Source of the DNA: Fimbriimonadaceae bacterium
GTDB taxonomy: Bacteria > Armatimonadota > Fimbriimonadia > Fimbriimonadales > Fimbriimonadaceae
Reading direction: 5' to 3'
Assembly (NCBI GenBank): GCA_025934835.1
Contig: JAICWL010000022.1
Span: 1 to 42,486 of the forward strand
DNA length: 42,486 nucleotides
The position numbers and the translations under genes are program-made. Of this stretch, positions 7,425 to 16,277 are shown piece by piece; the first letter of the stretch is position 1; each line of letters starts with the position of its first letter. Below the pieces are notes generated by a model, which worked only from the letters and a program-made list of their open reading frames with translations, was not told the DNA's origin and did no database searches.

Positions 7425-8312
7425 ATGACCCAGCGGCTTCCGGAGTGGCTCACTATTCGACTTCCGCGGCCGGATACGATCAAAGAAGTCCAGGAAATGA
7501 TGCGGGCCAAGAGCCTGCACACCGTGTGCGAGAGCGCGCGATGCCCGAACTTGCCGGAGTGCTGGAGCAAGCGCACGGCGACCTTTATGATTTTGGGCGA
7601 CACGTGCACCCGGAGCTGCGGGTTCTGCGCCATCAAGGTCGGGCGCGGAGAGGAATTGAATCCTCATGAGCCGGCGGATGTGGCGAACGTGGCGAACGAC
7701 CTGGGGCTTAAGCATATCGTCGTCACATCGGTGGCACGCGACGACCTGGCCGATGAGGGTGCGGGGCAGTTCGCGAGGACGATCGAGGAGCTTCACAAGA
7801 AGAATCCGGAGTGCATCGTGGAAGTGCTGACGCCGGACTTCAAGGCAAAGAAGTGGTGCATCAAGATCGTGACCGACGCGCACCCGGAGATCTACAACCA
7901 TAACATCGAGACCATCGAGAGGCTCCAAACCGTGGTGCGCCCTCAGGCGAAATATGCGCGTTCGCTCGAAGTTCTTCGAACCGTGAAGGAGCTCGACTCG
8001 TCGATTTACACAAAGTCGGGAATCATGCTCGGGCTCGGTGAGACCAAGGACGAGGTGATCCAGACTCTGCGGGACTTGCGAGCGGCGGGAGTGGACTCGG
8101 TCACGATCGGCCAATACCTACGTCCGACCATGAAGCATCTTCCCGTGGTTGACTTCGTACATCCCGATGAATTCAAGCAATATGAGGGAATCGGGGAGGA
8201 GATGGGATTCGCTTTCGTAGCGAGCGGGCCTTTCGTGCGCAGCTCGTACAACGCGATCGAATTCAGCAAGAAGGTTATGGCCGAGCGTTTGGCGCGCGCG
8301 GGCGCTGCTTGA
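7425..8312 (+). CDS. lipA: Lipoyl synthase
   Basis: A 295-residue radical-SAM enzyme that inserts two sulfurs into protein-bound octanoyl groups to make lipoyl cofactor (EC 2.8.1.8). Both iron-sulfur clusters are marked: the auxiliary-cluster cysteines C35, C40 and C46 in CESARCPNLPEC, and the radical-SAM cysteines C61, C65 and C68 in CTRSCGFC. The C-terminal RSSY motif, whose Ser ligates the auxiliary cluster, is present in FVRSSYNA. Full length for the family. The octanoyltransferase gene lipB is not next to it. The tamB-like gene starts within about 75 bases downstream on the same strand. Confidence 0.97.
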   Translation: MTQRLPEWLTIRLPRPDTIKEVQEMMRAKSLHTVCESARCPNLPECWSKRTATFMILGDTCTRSCGFCAIKVGRGEELNPHEPADVANVANDLGLKHIVVTSVARDDLADEGAGQFARTIEELHKKNPECIVEVLTPDFKAKKWCIKIVTDAHPEIYNHNIETIERLQTVVRPQAKYARSLEVLRTVKELDSSIYTKSGIMLGLGETKDEVIQTLRDLRAAGVDSVTIGQYLRPTMKHLPVVDFVHPDEFKQYEGIGEEMGFAFVASGPFVRSSYNAIEFSKKVMAERLARAGAA

Positions 8313-8384
8313 GTGTAATCCCGGGCGTACACGGTCGCTCGTCGAGGGGGAAATAAGATTCGCGCCACGTCAGGCGCCATCCGG

Positions 8385-11300
8385 TTGTTCGTGGTCTTGG
8401 CTCCGCTTCTGATCCTAGCGATCTGGAGCTCAGCCTATGTGCGCGAAGCTCTCGACGCACTCAGCGCTCCCGGCGTTCCGGTGGAGCTGAGGTACAAGTC
8501 CCAAAGCGGGCAGGTGGTGCGCCTGCATGCAGCGTCGTACGCGCTCGATTGGCGACGGGGGGAGCTGAGGCTGACCCAGCCCAAGGTTATCGATCCGGGT
8601 GGCGGAATCTTCGCCCAGATCGATGCGCTGCGCGTTTCCGGGCTGGGGGCGCTGCTGTTCACTCAGCCGGTCGTCGCCACGGGCTCCGGCCTGAGCGTGA
8701 AGATCACCCGGCTCAAATCCGGCCGATTTTCGATTCAGGACTACCTGCCCGTTCGCACAGGGCCGCCCTCGAAAGTGCCGTTCGATGTACGCATCACGAA
8801 TCTCCGAGCTACTTTCGTCGACCTGGTGGATCCCACGCCGTATAGGATTCCGGCGCAAGCAGCCGAGCTTCGGGTATCCGGCGTCGGCGACGAGTGGGTG
8901 GCTTCGAGCCGGCCAGTCGTGCAAGGCATCGGCCGGCTCGAGCTCTACGTAGACAGCTACGCCGACCTGGGCCTCGCGATCTCGGCTCGGACTAAGGGGC
9001 TGGAGGTAGCTTCCCTGCTCCCTCGGATCGAAAAGACGCCCAACCTCCATCTGCCGAAGATCGATGCGGGCGCACTCAGACTGACCGGCCCGGTGCACGT
9101 ATTCCTCCCCAAGGATCGACCCTACCGATTCGAAGCAATGCTTCAAGCCTCCGGTACCGACCTGCGGTACGAGGGGTATGCGCTGGACAACGGCAACTTC
9201 AAAGGGCTGGTTTCGTCGTACGGCGCCGCTGGGAGTCTCAACGGCACCGAAGGGGGCAGTCAGGTTAGCTTCGTCGGTTCGGAGATTTGGTCCAGCCGCA
9301 ACGTGGGCGGAAACTTGAAAGTCGAAGCGCCGGATTCCGGCCGGCTGCCGGCTTGGGCCGAGCATCTCGTCCCGAAGGGGCTGGCATTTCGCGATGCGCG
9401 GTTTTCCGGGTGGGTCGCGTATTCGGGACCGAACGCTTACCGCGTAAGCGGGTCCGCGAGCACCGCGAGGCTCACGTTCCGGAGCGAGACTGCGACGAAC
9501 GCCGACATGAGCGTGCGCGCCGACCCGAGCACGCTGTTCCTGGGAATATCGCGCGCCGAGTACCTGTCGTCGCCCATGCATGGGCTGGTCGCGTTCTCGC
9601 TGAAGAGCAAGCAGCTTCATGGCGCGGTGGCTGCGGAGAATGTGGACCTTCGGCCCGTAGCCGCGAAATTCGGGGTGCGCGGCGTGAGCGGCCAGGCGCA
9701 AGCCTCAGCGGCGATCGTGGGGCCGAGCACGAATCCGAACGTCAGCTTTGTCGCCAAGGGGTCGGGGCTAGTGGTCCAATCGGGGCTTCACTTGCCGGTG
9801 ACCCATTTCGACGTTGCCGGGGTTTACCGGCAGGGGTCGGTGGTCGTGGAGCGAGGAGCGATCCGCTCGCCCGACGGACTGCTGGCCGCAAACGGGTCGG
9901 TGAAGCCAGGCGGCGGCCTGAACGTGGATGTGATCGGGCGCGGCCTCAAGCCCAGCGTCTTCAACCCCAAGGTGGGCGGCGAGGCGAACTTCGCCGGCAA
10001 AGTCATGGGCACCTTCAAGGCGCCCGTGGCGACAGGACGTGTCGAGGGTTATGGGCTGAGCTACAACGACCAGATCGTGCCTAGCGCGGCCGCGGACGTG
10101 CGTGTGGACCGGCAGAAGCTGGCGGTTTCCCATCTGGCGGCAACGAGGGGAGCCAGCCGCGTCGAAGGTTCCGGGTCGTACGTGTTCCGGACGGGCGGCA
10201 TCAGCGGCGCGCTGAGCGCGGCGAACATTCAGGGCGCCGACTATTTCGGCGATGCCGTAGTGGGATCGTTCTCGGTGCCGAAGCTCACGCTGGGGGGCAC
10301 ATTGCGCTCTCCGACGGCCTCGGGAACGCTGTCCGCCCCGGACATCTTCGTGCAGGGCGTACGGGTCCAAGACTTGCTCGCGGACGCTTCGCTGCACGGA
10401 ACCTCCGTGCAGCTTCTGAGCGCGAAGGCCTCGACTGCCGGCGGAGTCGTGACGGCCAAGGGCTCGTACGATCTGAAGGCCAAGCGAGGCACGGCCGGGG
10501 CTCAGGCCACGGACATGTCGCTTGCCGACCTCTTGCCTTCCCTCGAGGAGTCTGTCGCGCTTGGCGGACATGTTCACGGACAGCTCAACGTGTCGATATC
10601 GGACGCGAAGATCGCCTCAGCGAATGGGAGCGGGCGGATTGAAGACATGGTGATCAACGACACGCCATTTGGCAGCGGCCCCTGGCTGGTCTCGACGAAC
10701 GGCCACGAAGTTCGAGCCGACGCAGAGGTCGGCTTGCTCGATCGATATATCTCGCTTAGCGGGTTAAGCTATAACTTATCGACTGAGGCGATCGGCGGTG
10801 TCGTGGATTTGTACCATGTGCGGCTGCAAGACTTCGTCGCAGCCTCGACCCGATATCTGCCTCACCTTTCGTTCAGCTCGCAGGAAGACCTTCAGACGCT
10901 AACCGGGCAACTCGACCTTGGAGCGACGCTGAGCGGCACGGCAAAGCGCCCGGAGTTCGACGTGTCCTCGCTGCAGGCCAACGACGTGACTTACAAGAAG
11001 CAGGGGTTCGGAACGATCAGCGGAAAGGTCGCTTTACACCAAACGACATTCACGATTCCGGAGCTCTCGATTGCGGGGCCGCCGGGCGCCGGAAGGGTCA
11101 CGGGGAGCATCGATACCGAGGGCCCGATCAATATCAGCGGGGATTTCTCCAATCTCGACCTTAGAACACTTGGAGTTTTTGACCCGCGTCTGGCGCTGAC
11201 CAGCGGCACTGGGCAGCTTTCGTTCGATGCGACCGGCTCATCTCGCAGCCCGGACATCCGTGCGTCGATCGAGGCGAAGGGGCTGCTGACCGACCCGTTG

Positions 11301-12854
11301 CAGCCTGCCAAGGACCAAGGCTTGCGCGTGCTGCTCGATACGATCCAGGTGTCCGAAAAGACGGGACTGCACGTAGCCGGCAGCTATTTCTACAACGGAT
11401 TCCAAGGGAGCTTGGAGGCGAGTTCTCCGTTCGCTTATCCGGCGAGCCTGCCGCCGGGACCGCGCAACGCCAAGCTGACTTTGGCGAACCGCTCGCTAAA
11501 GGAGATCGCGCAATACGTTCAGGGGCTCGATGGAGCGCGGTCGGACGGAACGCTCGGAGGGGAATTCCAAGCACAGGGCACCAGCGATGCTTTGACGCTT
11601 TCCGGCCAGGCTAGCCTTCAGGCCGGGAACCTTGCCTGGAAGGGCGTGGACGATACGTTGAAAAACGCCAAGGCGACTCTGACTTTGCAGGACAAGAGCT
11701 TGGCGGCGCACGTCGAGGGCACATCGTCGCGAGGCGGCACGATGGTGGGGGACGCGTCGACGGGGGTGGAAGACATCCGGTCGTTGGTGAGGACATTCGA
11801 CCAGGGCCGGTTTGCAGACCTTTTGAACAATCCTTTCTCGGGGAAGCTTCAATTTAACCAATTGTCCGCCCGCCAAGGGTTCCCTGGACACACGTACGTG
11901 GCCGGGACGGCAATCGGAGCGCTCGATTTCGGAGGGACGCTTAAGAAGCCGTCGATCGGCGGCTCGATCGACCTATCGAACGTGGACTCGGTCGTGCCTG
12001 CACTGCAGGCGCAGGAATCGCAGCCTTCGGCGCCACCGGTAAACCCGACCTTCGACGTGGCGCTGGGAGTGACGAACCCCGCTCACGTTCGTTCCTCTGC
12101 GGCGGACTTGTACGTCCTCGGAAACGGACGAATTCAGGGCACGCTGAATCAGCCCGAAATAACCGCAGCCATGAGCGTCGATCGAGGCACGGTGAGGCTG
12201 CCTGCGTCGATCGTGCGCGTCGAGCCGGGCGGCACCGTGACGGTGGATTATCGAGAGCAATCGGGCCAGACGCTCGCCTCGGTGCTCGTGGACCTCACCG
12301 GCTACACGACGCTCGCGGCGCCCACTTACGGAGACAACTTCCAGTCCTATGACATCACGCTGGGGATTCGCGGAAACCTGTTGGCGGACAACGGGCTTTC
12401 GCTGACCGCGCAAAGCGACCCGCCGGGGCTCGGACAGGACCAGATTCTTTCGATGCTGGGAGAGACGGATATCCTCACTGGGCTAGGTTCGGGCTCCGTC
12501 AGCGAAACTGAGGCACGGGTCCGGCAGGCGCTGGCCGGGTACGCGATACCGCTTGTGACAGACCCGTTTACTCAGCAGCTTGCGCGGACGCTCGGCCTGC
12601 AGTATCTGAACGTCGAATACAACCAGTACGAGCAGGCCACGATCTCGCTTGCCAAGATGATCACGCCGGAGCTTTTTTTGGAAGGCAGGCGGCAACTGTT
12701 TCAGCCGCCACCAGGATTCCCGCAACGCTTCGACATTCGGCTCGTGTACCGGCCGCGGCGCTTAAAGGGGATTTTGCGGCGATTTACTCTGTCGTTCGGC
12801 GCGGATCAGGACCGGCCGTGGAAGTTCGCGCTGGAGTACGGATTCCGGTTCTGA
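8385..12854 (+). CDS. TamB-like translocation and assembly module protein (DUF490)
   Basis: A protein of about 1490 residues with one N-terminal membrane helix followed by a very long, low-complexity beta-rich region, as in TamB/AsmA-like inner-membrane-anchored proteins that span the periplasm and move lipid or outer-membrane proteins. The C-terminal 250 residues hold the TamB-type domain: a run of short beta strands with QDQILSML-like text, ending in an aromatic strand (EYGFRF). The placement directly before a BamA-like gene matches the usual tamA/tamB pairing. Start: the given TTG has no nearby ribosome binding site; an in-frame ATT at 8358 lies 7 bases after GAGGGGG and adds nine residues including two Arg before the helix. 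In-frame TAA at 8316-8318 limits the upstream extent. Confidence 0.85.
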   Translation: MFVVLAPLLILAIWSSAYVREALDALSAPGVPVELRYKSQSGQVVRLHAASYALDWRRGELRLTQPKVIDPGGGIFAQIDALRVSGLGALLFTQPVVATGSGLSVKITRLKSGRFSIQDYLPVRTGPPSKVPFDVRITNLRATFVDLVDPTPYRIPAQAAELRVSGVGDEWVASSRPVVQGIGRLELYVDSYADLGLAISARTKGLEVASLLPRIEKTPNLHLPKIDAGALRLTGPVHVFLPKDRPYRFEAMLQASGTDLRYEGYALDNGNFKGLVSSYGAAGSLNGTEGGSQVSFVGSEIWSSRNVGGNLKVEAPDSGRLPAWAEHLVPKGLAFRDARFSGWVAYSGPNAYRVSGSASTARLTFRSETATNADMSVRADPSTLFLGISRAEYLSSPMHGLVAFSLKSKQLHGAVAAENVDLRPVAAKFGVRGVSGQAQASAAIVGPSTNPNVSFVAKGSGLVVQSGLHLPVTHFDVAGVYRQGSVVVERGAIRSPDGLLAANGSVKPGGGLNVDVIGRGLKPSVFNPKVGGEANFAGKVMGTFKAPVATGRVEGYGLSYNDQIVPSAAADVRVDRQKLAVSHLAATRGASRVEGSGSYVFRTGGISGALSAANIQGADYFGDAVVGSFSVPKLTLGGTLRSPTASGTLSAPDIFVQGVRVQDLLADASLHGTSVQLLSAKASTAGGVVTAKGSYDLKAKRGTAGAQATDMSLADLLPSLEESVALGGHVHGQLNVSISDAKIASANGSGRIEDMVINDTPFGSGPWLVSTNGHEVRADAEVGLLDRYISLSGLSYNLSTEAIGGVVDLYHVRLQDFVAASTRYLPHLSFSSQEDLQTLTGQLDLGATLSGTAKRPEFDVSSLQANDVTYKKQGFGTISGKVALHQTTFTIPELSIAGPPGAGRVTGSIDTEGPINISGDFSNLDLRTLGVFDPRLALTSGTGQLSFDATGSSRSPDIRASIEAKGLLTDPLQPAKDQGLRVLLDTIQVSEKTGLHVAGSYFYNGFQGSLEASSPFAYPASLPPGPRNAKLTLANRSLKEIAQYVQGLDGARSDGTLGGEFQAQGTSDALTLSGQASLQAGNLAWKGVDDTLKNAKATLTLQDKSLAAHVEGTSSRGGTMVGDASTGVEDIRSLVRTFDQGRFADLLNNPFSGKLQFNQLSARQGFPGHTYVAGTAIGALDFGGTLKKPSIGGSIDLSNVDSVVPALQAQESQPSAPPVNPTFDVALGVTNPAHVRSSAADLYVLGNGRIQGTLNQPEITAAMSVDRGTVRLPASIVRVEPGGTVTVDYREQSGQTLASVLVDLTGYTTLAAPTYGDNFQSYDITLGIRGNLLADNGLSLTAQSDPPGLGQDQILSMLGETDILTGLGSGSVSETEARVRQALAGYAIPLVTDPFTQQLARTLGLQYLNVEYNQYEQATISLAKMITPELFLEGRRQLFQPPPGFPQRFDIRLVYRPRRLKGILRRFTLSFGADQDRPWKFALEYGFRF

Positions 12855-12875
12855 GCGCGGTCCGGGTGGTTCGAG

Positions 12876-12895
12876 AAGGCTCAGCGCAGCCTTTT
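12876..12895 (+). terminator. Weak hairpin after tamB-like gene
   Basis: AAGGCT (12876-12881) and AGCCTT (12888-12893) around a 6-base loop, running into a short TTTT. It may cause partial termination between the tamB-like and bamA-like genes. The rest of this 189-bp gap shows no gene. Confidence 0.3.
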
Positions 12896-13043
12896 GGCGA
12901 AACCGGCCCGCTCCTTGCGCATCTGAAAGCAGGAGCGGATAGGGGGGACTCCGAGCGGCAAGGAAGCCGGCGGCTTGGAGGGGTAAAGTTCACCGCATAT
13001 CCGTCTGGGCCGAGTTAATCGCGCCCTACAACCGGGAGGGGAC

Positions 13044-14864
13044 TTGACTGTAAGGATTGCGTGGATCGTAATGCTGTGGGCTATGTGCTTGGTCGCAATA
13101 GCTCAACAAGCAAGCGTCATCAAAGAGATCGTCATCACCGGCAACCAGCGCGTGACCCGCGCTGCCATCTTGGCGGCGATGCGCACCAAGGTCGGCCAGC
13201 CGTATGTGCAGGATAATCTCGACCAGGACAAGAACGCTCTGGAGGACCTCGGGTTCTTTTCGGCGGTCGACATCAGGCCGACATCGCTGGAAGGCGGCGA
13301 TTGGCGCATAACCGTGAACGTCCAGGAGAATCCGGTCATCAAGGAGATCCGGGTTTCGGGGAACACGGTGGTCAAAACGGAGGATATCCTCAAGGTTCTG
13401 ACCTTGAAGCCTGGCGATGTGTACAACTTCAACCAGGTGAGACCTAGCGCCGAAGCGGTGCGAAACTTGTACACAAAGAAGGGGTACTTCGCCCAGGTGG
13501 AAGAGTTCGCGCCGATGAAAGACTCGCCGAACACCATAAACCTCTCGATCATCGAGCTCCGCGTGGGCACGGTGGGATTCCAGGGCAACAAGCGCACGAA
13601 GGACTGGGTGATGCAGAGGCTCATCAAGATCCGTCCTGGGGACGTTTTCAGCATCCAGAAGTGGTCGAACGACCTCCGACGCATCTACAACACTCAGTGG
13701 TTCGATTCGGTCAAGAGCATTGAAAACGACCAGCGCGAGGTGGGCAAAGTCGATTTGACAGCCGACGTGAAGGAAACCCGGACGGGTCTCTTCAACGTGG
13801 GCGTCCAGCTCGACCCCCGAAGCTTGCTGGCCGGCGTTCTCAGTTTGCGCGAATCGAATCTGGGCGGTACGGGAAAAACGGTCGGGATCAACTTCCTTCA
13901 GTCGACCGTGGGCCAGGGTCCCAGCCTGGACCTGGATTATACGAACCCGTTCTACGATTCGAGGGATACGGCGCTCAACGCTGCGATTTACAGCCGCCTC
14001 ATCTATCGGTTCTCCAGCAACTTTTTGGGTACGAGCAGCTCGACGCCGACGACGGAAAGCCAGTACACAGAGCGGCGAACAGGCGGCTCTTTGGGCTTCA
14101 ACAGGCCAGTAGGCGACTACCTGAACCTGGGCATCTCGGGTCGGTTCGAGAACATCAAGACATCCGGGCTCAACTCGAGCACCGATCCGGCCACGGACCC
14201 TACGATCACAAACTTCATCCAGCAGGATGGAGACGTCGGAGTGCTCACCTTCGGCGGCACGCTCAACCGTCGGGACGTGGACCTCGATCCTTCTCGGGGA
14301 GACTGGCTCCAGATTCGATTCGAGCCGGGTTACTCGAATGTGACGAGCTCGCTCCTGAAGTCGAATGGAGTCGTCATCGCACAGGGCGCGACTGGCGCGA
14401 ACCTCTTCGGCAGAGTGACCGCCGAGTATCGCCGGTATTTCTCGCCGGGGCCGCCTCGCGGGACCGATCTGGAGGCTCCCCGGCGCGTATTCGCGTTTCG
14501 GCTACGATACGGCGGCATCACGGGTGATGTGCCATTCTTCGAGCAGTTCTTCGCCGGCGGCGCGGAAACAATCCGCGGCTATGCGGAAGACCGATTCTGG
14601 GGCAAGCAGATGCTGCTCTCGACGGTCGAGTATCGGCATCCCATCCAAAAGGCGTTCAACCTGATCGGCTTCGTCGACTACGGCGGGGCCTGGGGCGGCT
14701 ACCCTTCGGTGGGAGATTTTGGCCAATCTGACAAGCTCAATCTGCACCTCGGGTATGGAGTGGGGCTGAGCTTCCGTACTCCTCTTGGGCCCATTCGGTT
14801 GGACTTGGGCTTCGACGAAAATGGGAAGAGCCGAACGCACTTCCTTATCGGTAACAGTTTTTGA
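13044..14864 (+). CDS. bamA: Outer-membrane protein assembly factor BamA-like (Omp85)
   Basis: A 606-residue Omp85 protein: signal peptide (about 1-20), three recognisable POTRA repeats (about 25-95, 95-170 and 170-250; each opens with a strand such as IKEIVITGNQRV or IKEIRVSGNTVV), then a C-terminal 16-strand barrel. The loop-6 motif IRGY (R511, G512, Y513) and a terminal Phe are present. With three rather than five POTRAs it could be either BamA or TamA; the downstream skp and lpx genes favour a BamA role. The TTG start is supported by GGGAGGGG just upstream, although the spacing (4 bases) is short. It folds outer-membrane proteins. Confidence 0.9.
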   Translation: MTVRIAWIVMLWAMCLVAIAQQASVIKEIVITGNQRVTRAAILAAMRTKVGQPYVQDNLDQDKNALEDLGFFSAVDIRPTSLEGGDWRITVNVQENPVIKEIRVSGNTVVKTEDILKVLTLKPGDVYNFNQVRPSAEAVRNLYTKKGYFAQVEEFAPMKDSPNTINLSIIELRVGTVGFQGNKRTKDWVMQRLIKIRPGDVFSIQKWSNDLRRIYNTQWFDSVKSIENDQREVGKVDLTADVKETRTGLFNVGVQLDPRSLLAGVLSLRESNLGGTGKTVGINFLQSTVGQGPSLDLDYTNPFYDSRDTALNAAIYSRLIYRFSSNFLGTSSSTPTTESQYTERRTGGSLGFNRPVGDYLNLGISGRFENIKTSGLNSSTDPATDPTITNFIQQDGDVGVLTFGGTLNRRDVDLDPSRGDWLQIRFEPGYSNVTSSLLKSNGVVIAQGATGANLFGRVTAEYRRYFSPGPPRGTDLEAPRRVFAFRLRYGGITGDVPFFEQFFAGGAETIRGYAEDRFWGKQMLLSTVEYRHPIQKAFNLIGFVDYGGAWGGYPSVGDFGQSDKLNLHLGYGVGLSFRTPLGPIRLDLGFDENGKSRTHFLIGNSF

Positions 14865-14879
14865 GGCAAAATTAGACAC

Positions 14880-15506
14880 ATGAAAATTGAACGAATGGGA
14901 TGGATCGTGGCTGCCGCGCTTGGCGGCGTCATGGTCGGCACAGGCTTCCAAGGCAATAGTTCGAAGATCGGCACGGTCGACATGGCTCGAGTTTTCAACG
15001 AGAGCGATTTCGCGAAGAAGGAAACCGACCAGCTCCACAATCTGGCAGCGGCGCGCCAGGGCGTGCTCGAGTTCTTGCAGTCGTTTCGGACGCTGAAGCC
15101 CGAGGACTCACAAAAGTTCAAGGATTTGAGCTTGAACGCGAGCCCCTCGGCAGCGGACAAGGCTGAAATCGAGCGGATTAAATCGGAAGCGAAGACAGAC
15201 GACCAGAGCTATCGCGACCTGACGACGAAGCAGAATCCGACGGCGGCCGACAACCAGCTTCTTGAGGAGTACAACAAGCGTACGCAGCAGAACACCGCGC
15301 TTCTCGGCCGCTGGCAGCAGGAGTTCACCACCGAGCTGTCGGGCCAGCAGGATACGATGCACAAGGCAGCGCTGGACAAGGTCAAGGCGGCGGTCAAGCA
15401 GATCGGAGCGGCCCAGGGTTACACGATGATCCTGGTGGACGACGTCGCTCCTTACTCGGCGAACGACATCACCGACGAGGCCTTGAAAACTATGAACAAG
15501 AAGTAA
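14880..15506 (+). CDS. OmpH/Skp-like periplasmic protein, copy 1
   Basis: A 208-residue protein with an N-terminal hydrophobic segment (about 5-22), a strand-like IGTVDMARVF typical of the start of mature Skp/OmpH proteins (IGVVDMQRVF-like), long charged helices rich in Gln, Lys and Glu, and a C-terminal strand region (YTMILVDDVAPYS). Skp is a trimeric holdase that keeps outer-membrane proteins soluble in the periplasm. It starts 15 bases after the bamA-like stop. It is a paralogue of the next gene: both share the ends VAPYxANDxT and MNxKK. Confidence 0.85.
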   Translation: MKIERMGWIVAAALGGVMVGTGFQGNSSKIGTVDMARVFNESDFAKKETDQLHNLAAARQGVLEFLQSFRTLKPEDSQKFKDLSLNASPSAADKAEIERIKSEAKTDDQSYRDLTTKQNPTAADNQLLEEYNKRTQQNTALLGRWQQEFTTELSGQQDTMHKAALDKVKAAVKQIGAAQGYTMILVDDVAPYSANDITDEALKTMNKK

Positions 15507-15638
15507 AGGGGGGGTCCGGGGTCGCTCGGATCGGCTCGAATCGGTCGGCCCCACTCCTAGCTCCGCTCCGGATATGGGACGGCCGCGAACCATTCCATAG
15601 CAACTCCTCGGCCCAGACCGAACAGCACCACTCCAATA

Positions 15639-16277
15639 ATGTCCAATCTTAGATTTCTGCAACTCGGGTGGGTACTCGCCCTAGCCCTTATCGGCGTCAT
15701 GCTCGCCGGCGGATTCCAAACTCCGACCGAAAAGACAGGCGTCGTGGACTTCTCGAAGTTCGTCGACGACAGCGACGTAGGGAAGCAGGTCAAACAGGAA
15801 TTCGCGGATATGAAGTCGGCGCGCGAGGGGCTGCTCGAGTTCATCGACACGTACCGCGTGCTGACCCCGGAGCAGGCTCAGAAGATCCGCGACCTCAGCC
15901 TGAAGACGGACCGAACTCCGGCGGACAACGCCGCGCTGGATTCGGCAAAGGCGGATGTCATCGCCCAGAGCAAGAAATCCACTGAGCTCTCGACCAAGTC
16001 GAACTTGACTCCCGAGGACCGCGCTCTTCTCGAGGAGTACGCCCGACGGAGTCAGAACATGAACGATACCGCTCAGCGGTGGCTCCGGGAGTTCGGCAAC
16101 GAGATGCAGAGCTGGATGGACAAGCAAAAGCTGATGATCATCGACAAGGCCCGAGTGGCGATTGCCGACGTGGCAAAGCAGCAAGGGTACACAATCGTAT
16201 TCGAGGTGGGCGTGGCGCCTTACGGGGCAAACGATTTAACTCAGCCGGCGCTCGATGCGATGAATGCTAAGAAGTAG
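15639..16277 (+). CDS. OmpH/Skp-like periplasmic protein, copy 2
   Basis: A 212-residue paralogue of the preceding gene. Visible: signal-like segment (about 8-26), mature start TGVVDFSKFVDDSDVGKQ, central helices with repeated acidic and basic residues, and C-terminal VAPYGANDLTQPALDAMN, which aligns with copy 1. The 132-bp gap before it has no gene and no evident ribosome binding site. The stop overlaps the start of the following lipoprotein gene by 14 bases. The family role is chaperoning of unfolded outer-membrane proteins; whether both copies are active is not visible. Confidence 0.85.
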   Translation: MSNLRFLQLGWVLALALIGVMLAGGFQTPTEKTGVVDFSKFVDDSDVGKQVKQEFADMKSAREGLLEFIDTYRVLTPEQAQKIRDLSLKTDRTPADNAALDSAKADVIAQSKKSTELSTKSNLTPEDRALLEEYARRSQNMNDTAQRWLREFGNEMQSWMDKQKLMIIDKARVAIADVAKQQGYTIVFEVGVAPYGANDLTQPALDAMNAKK

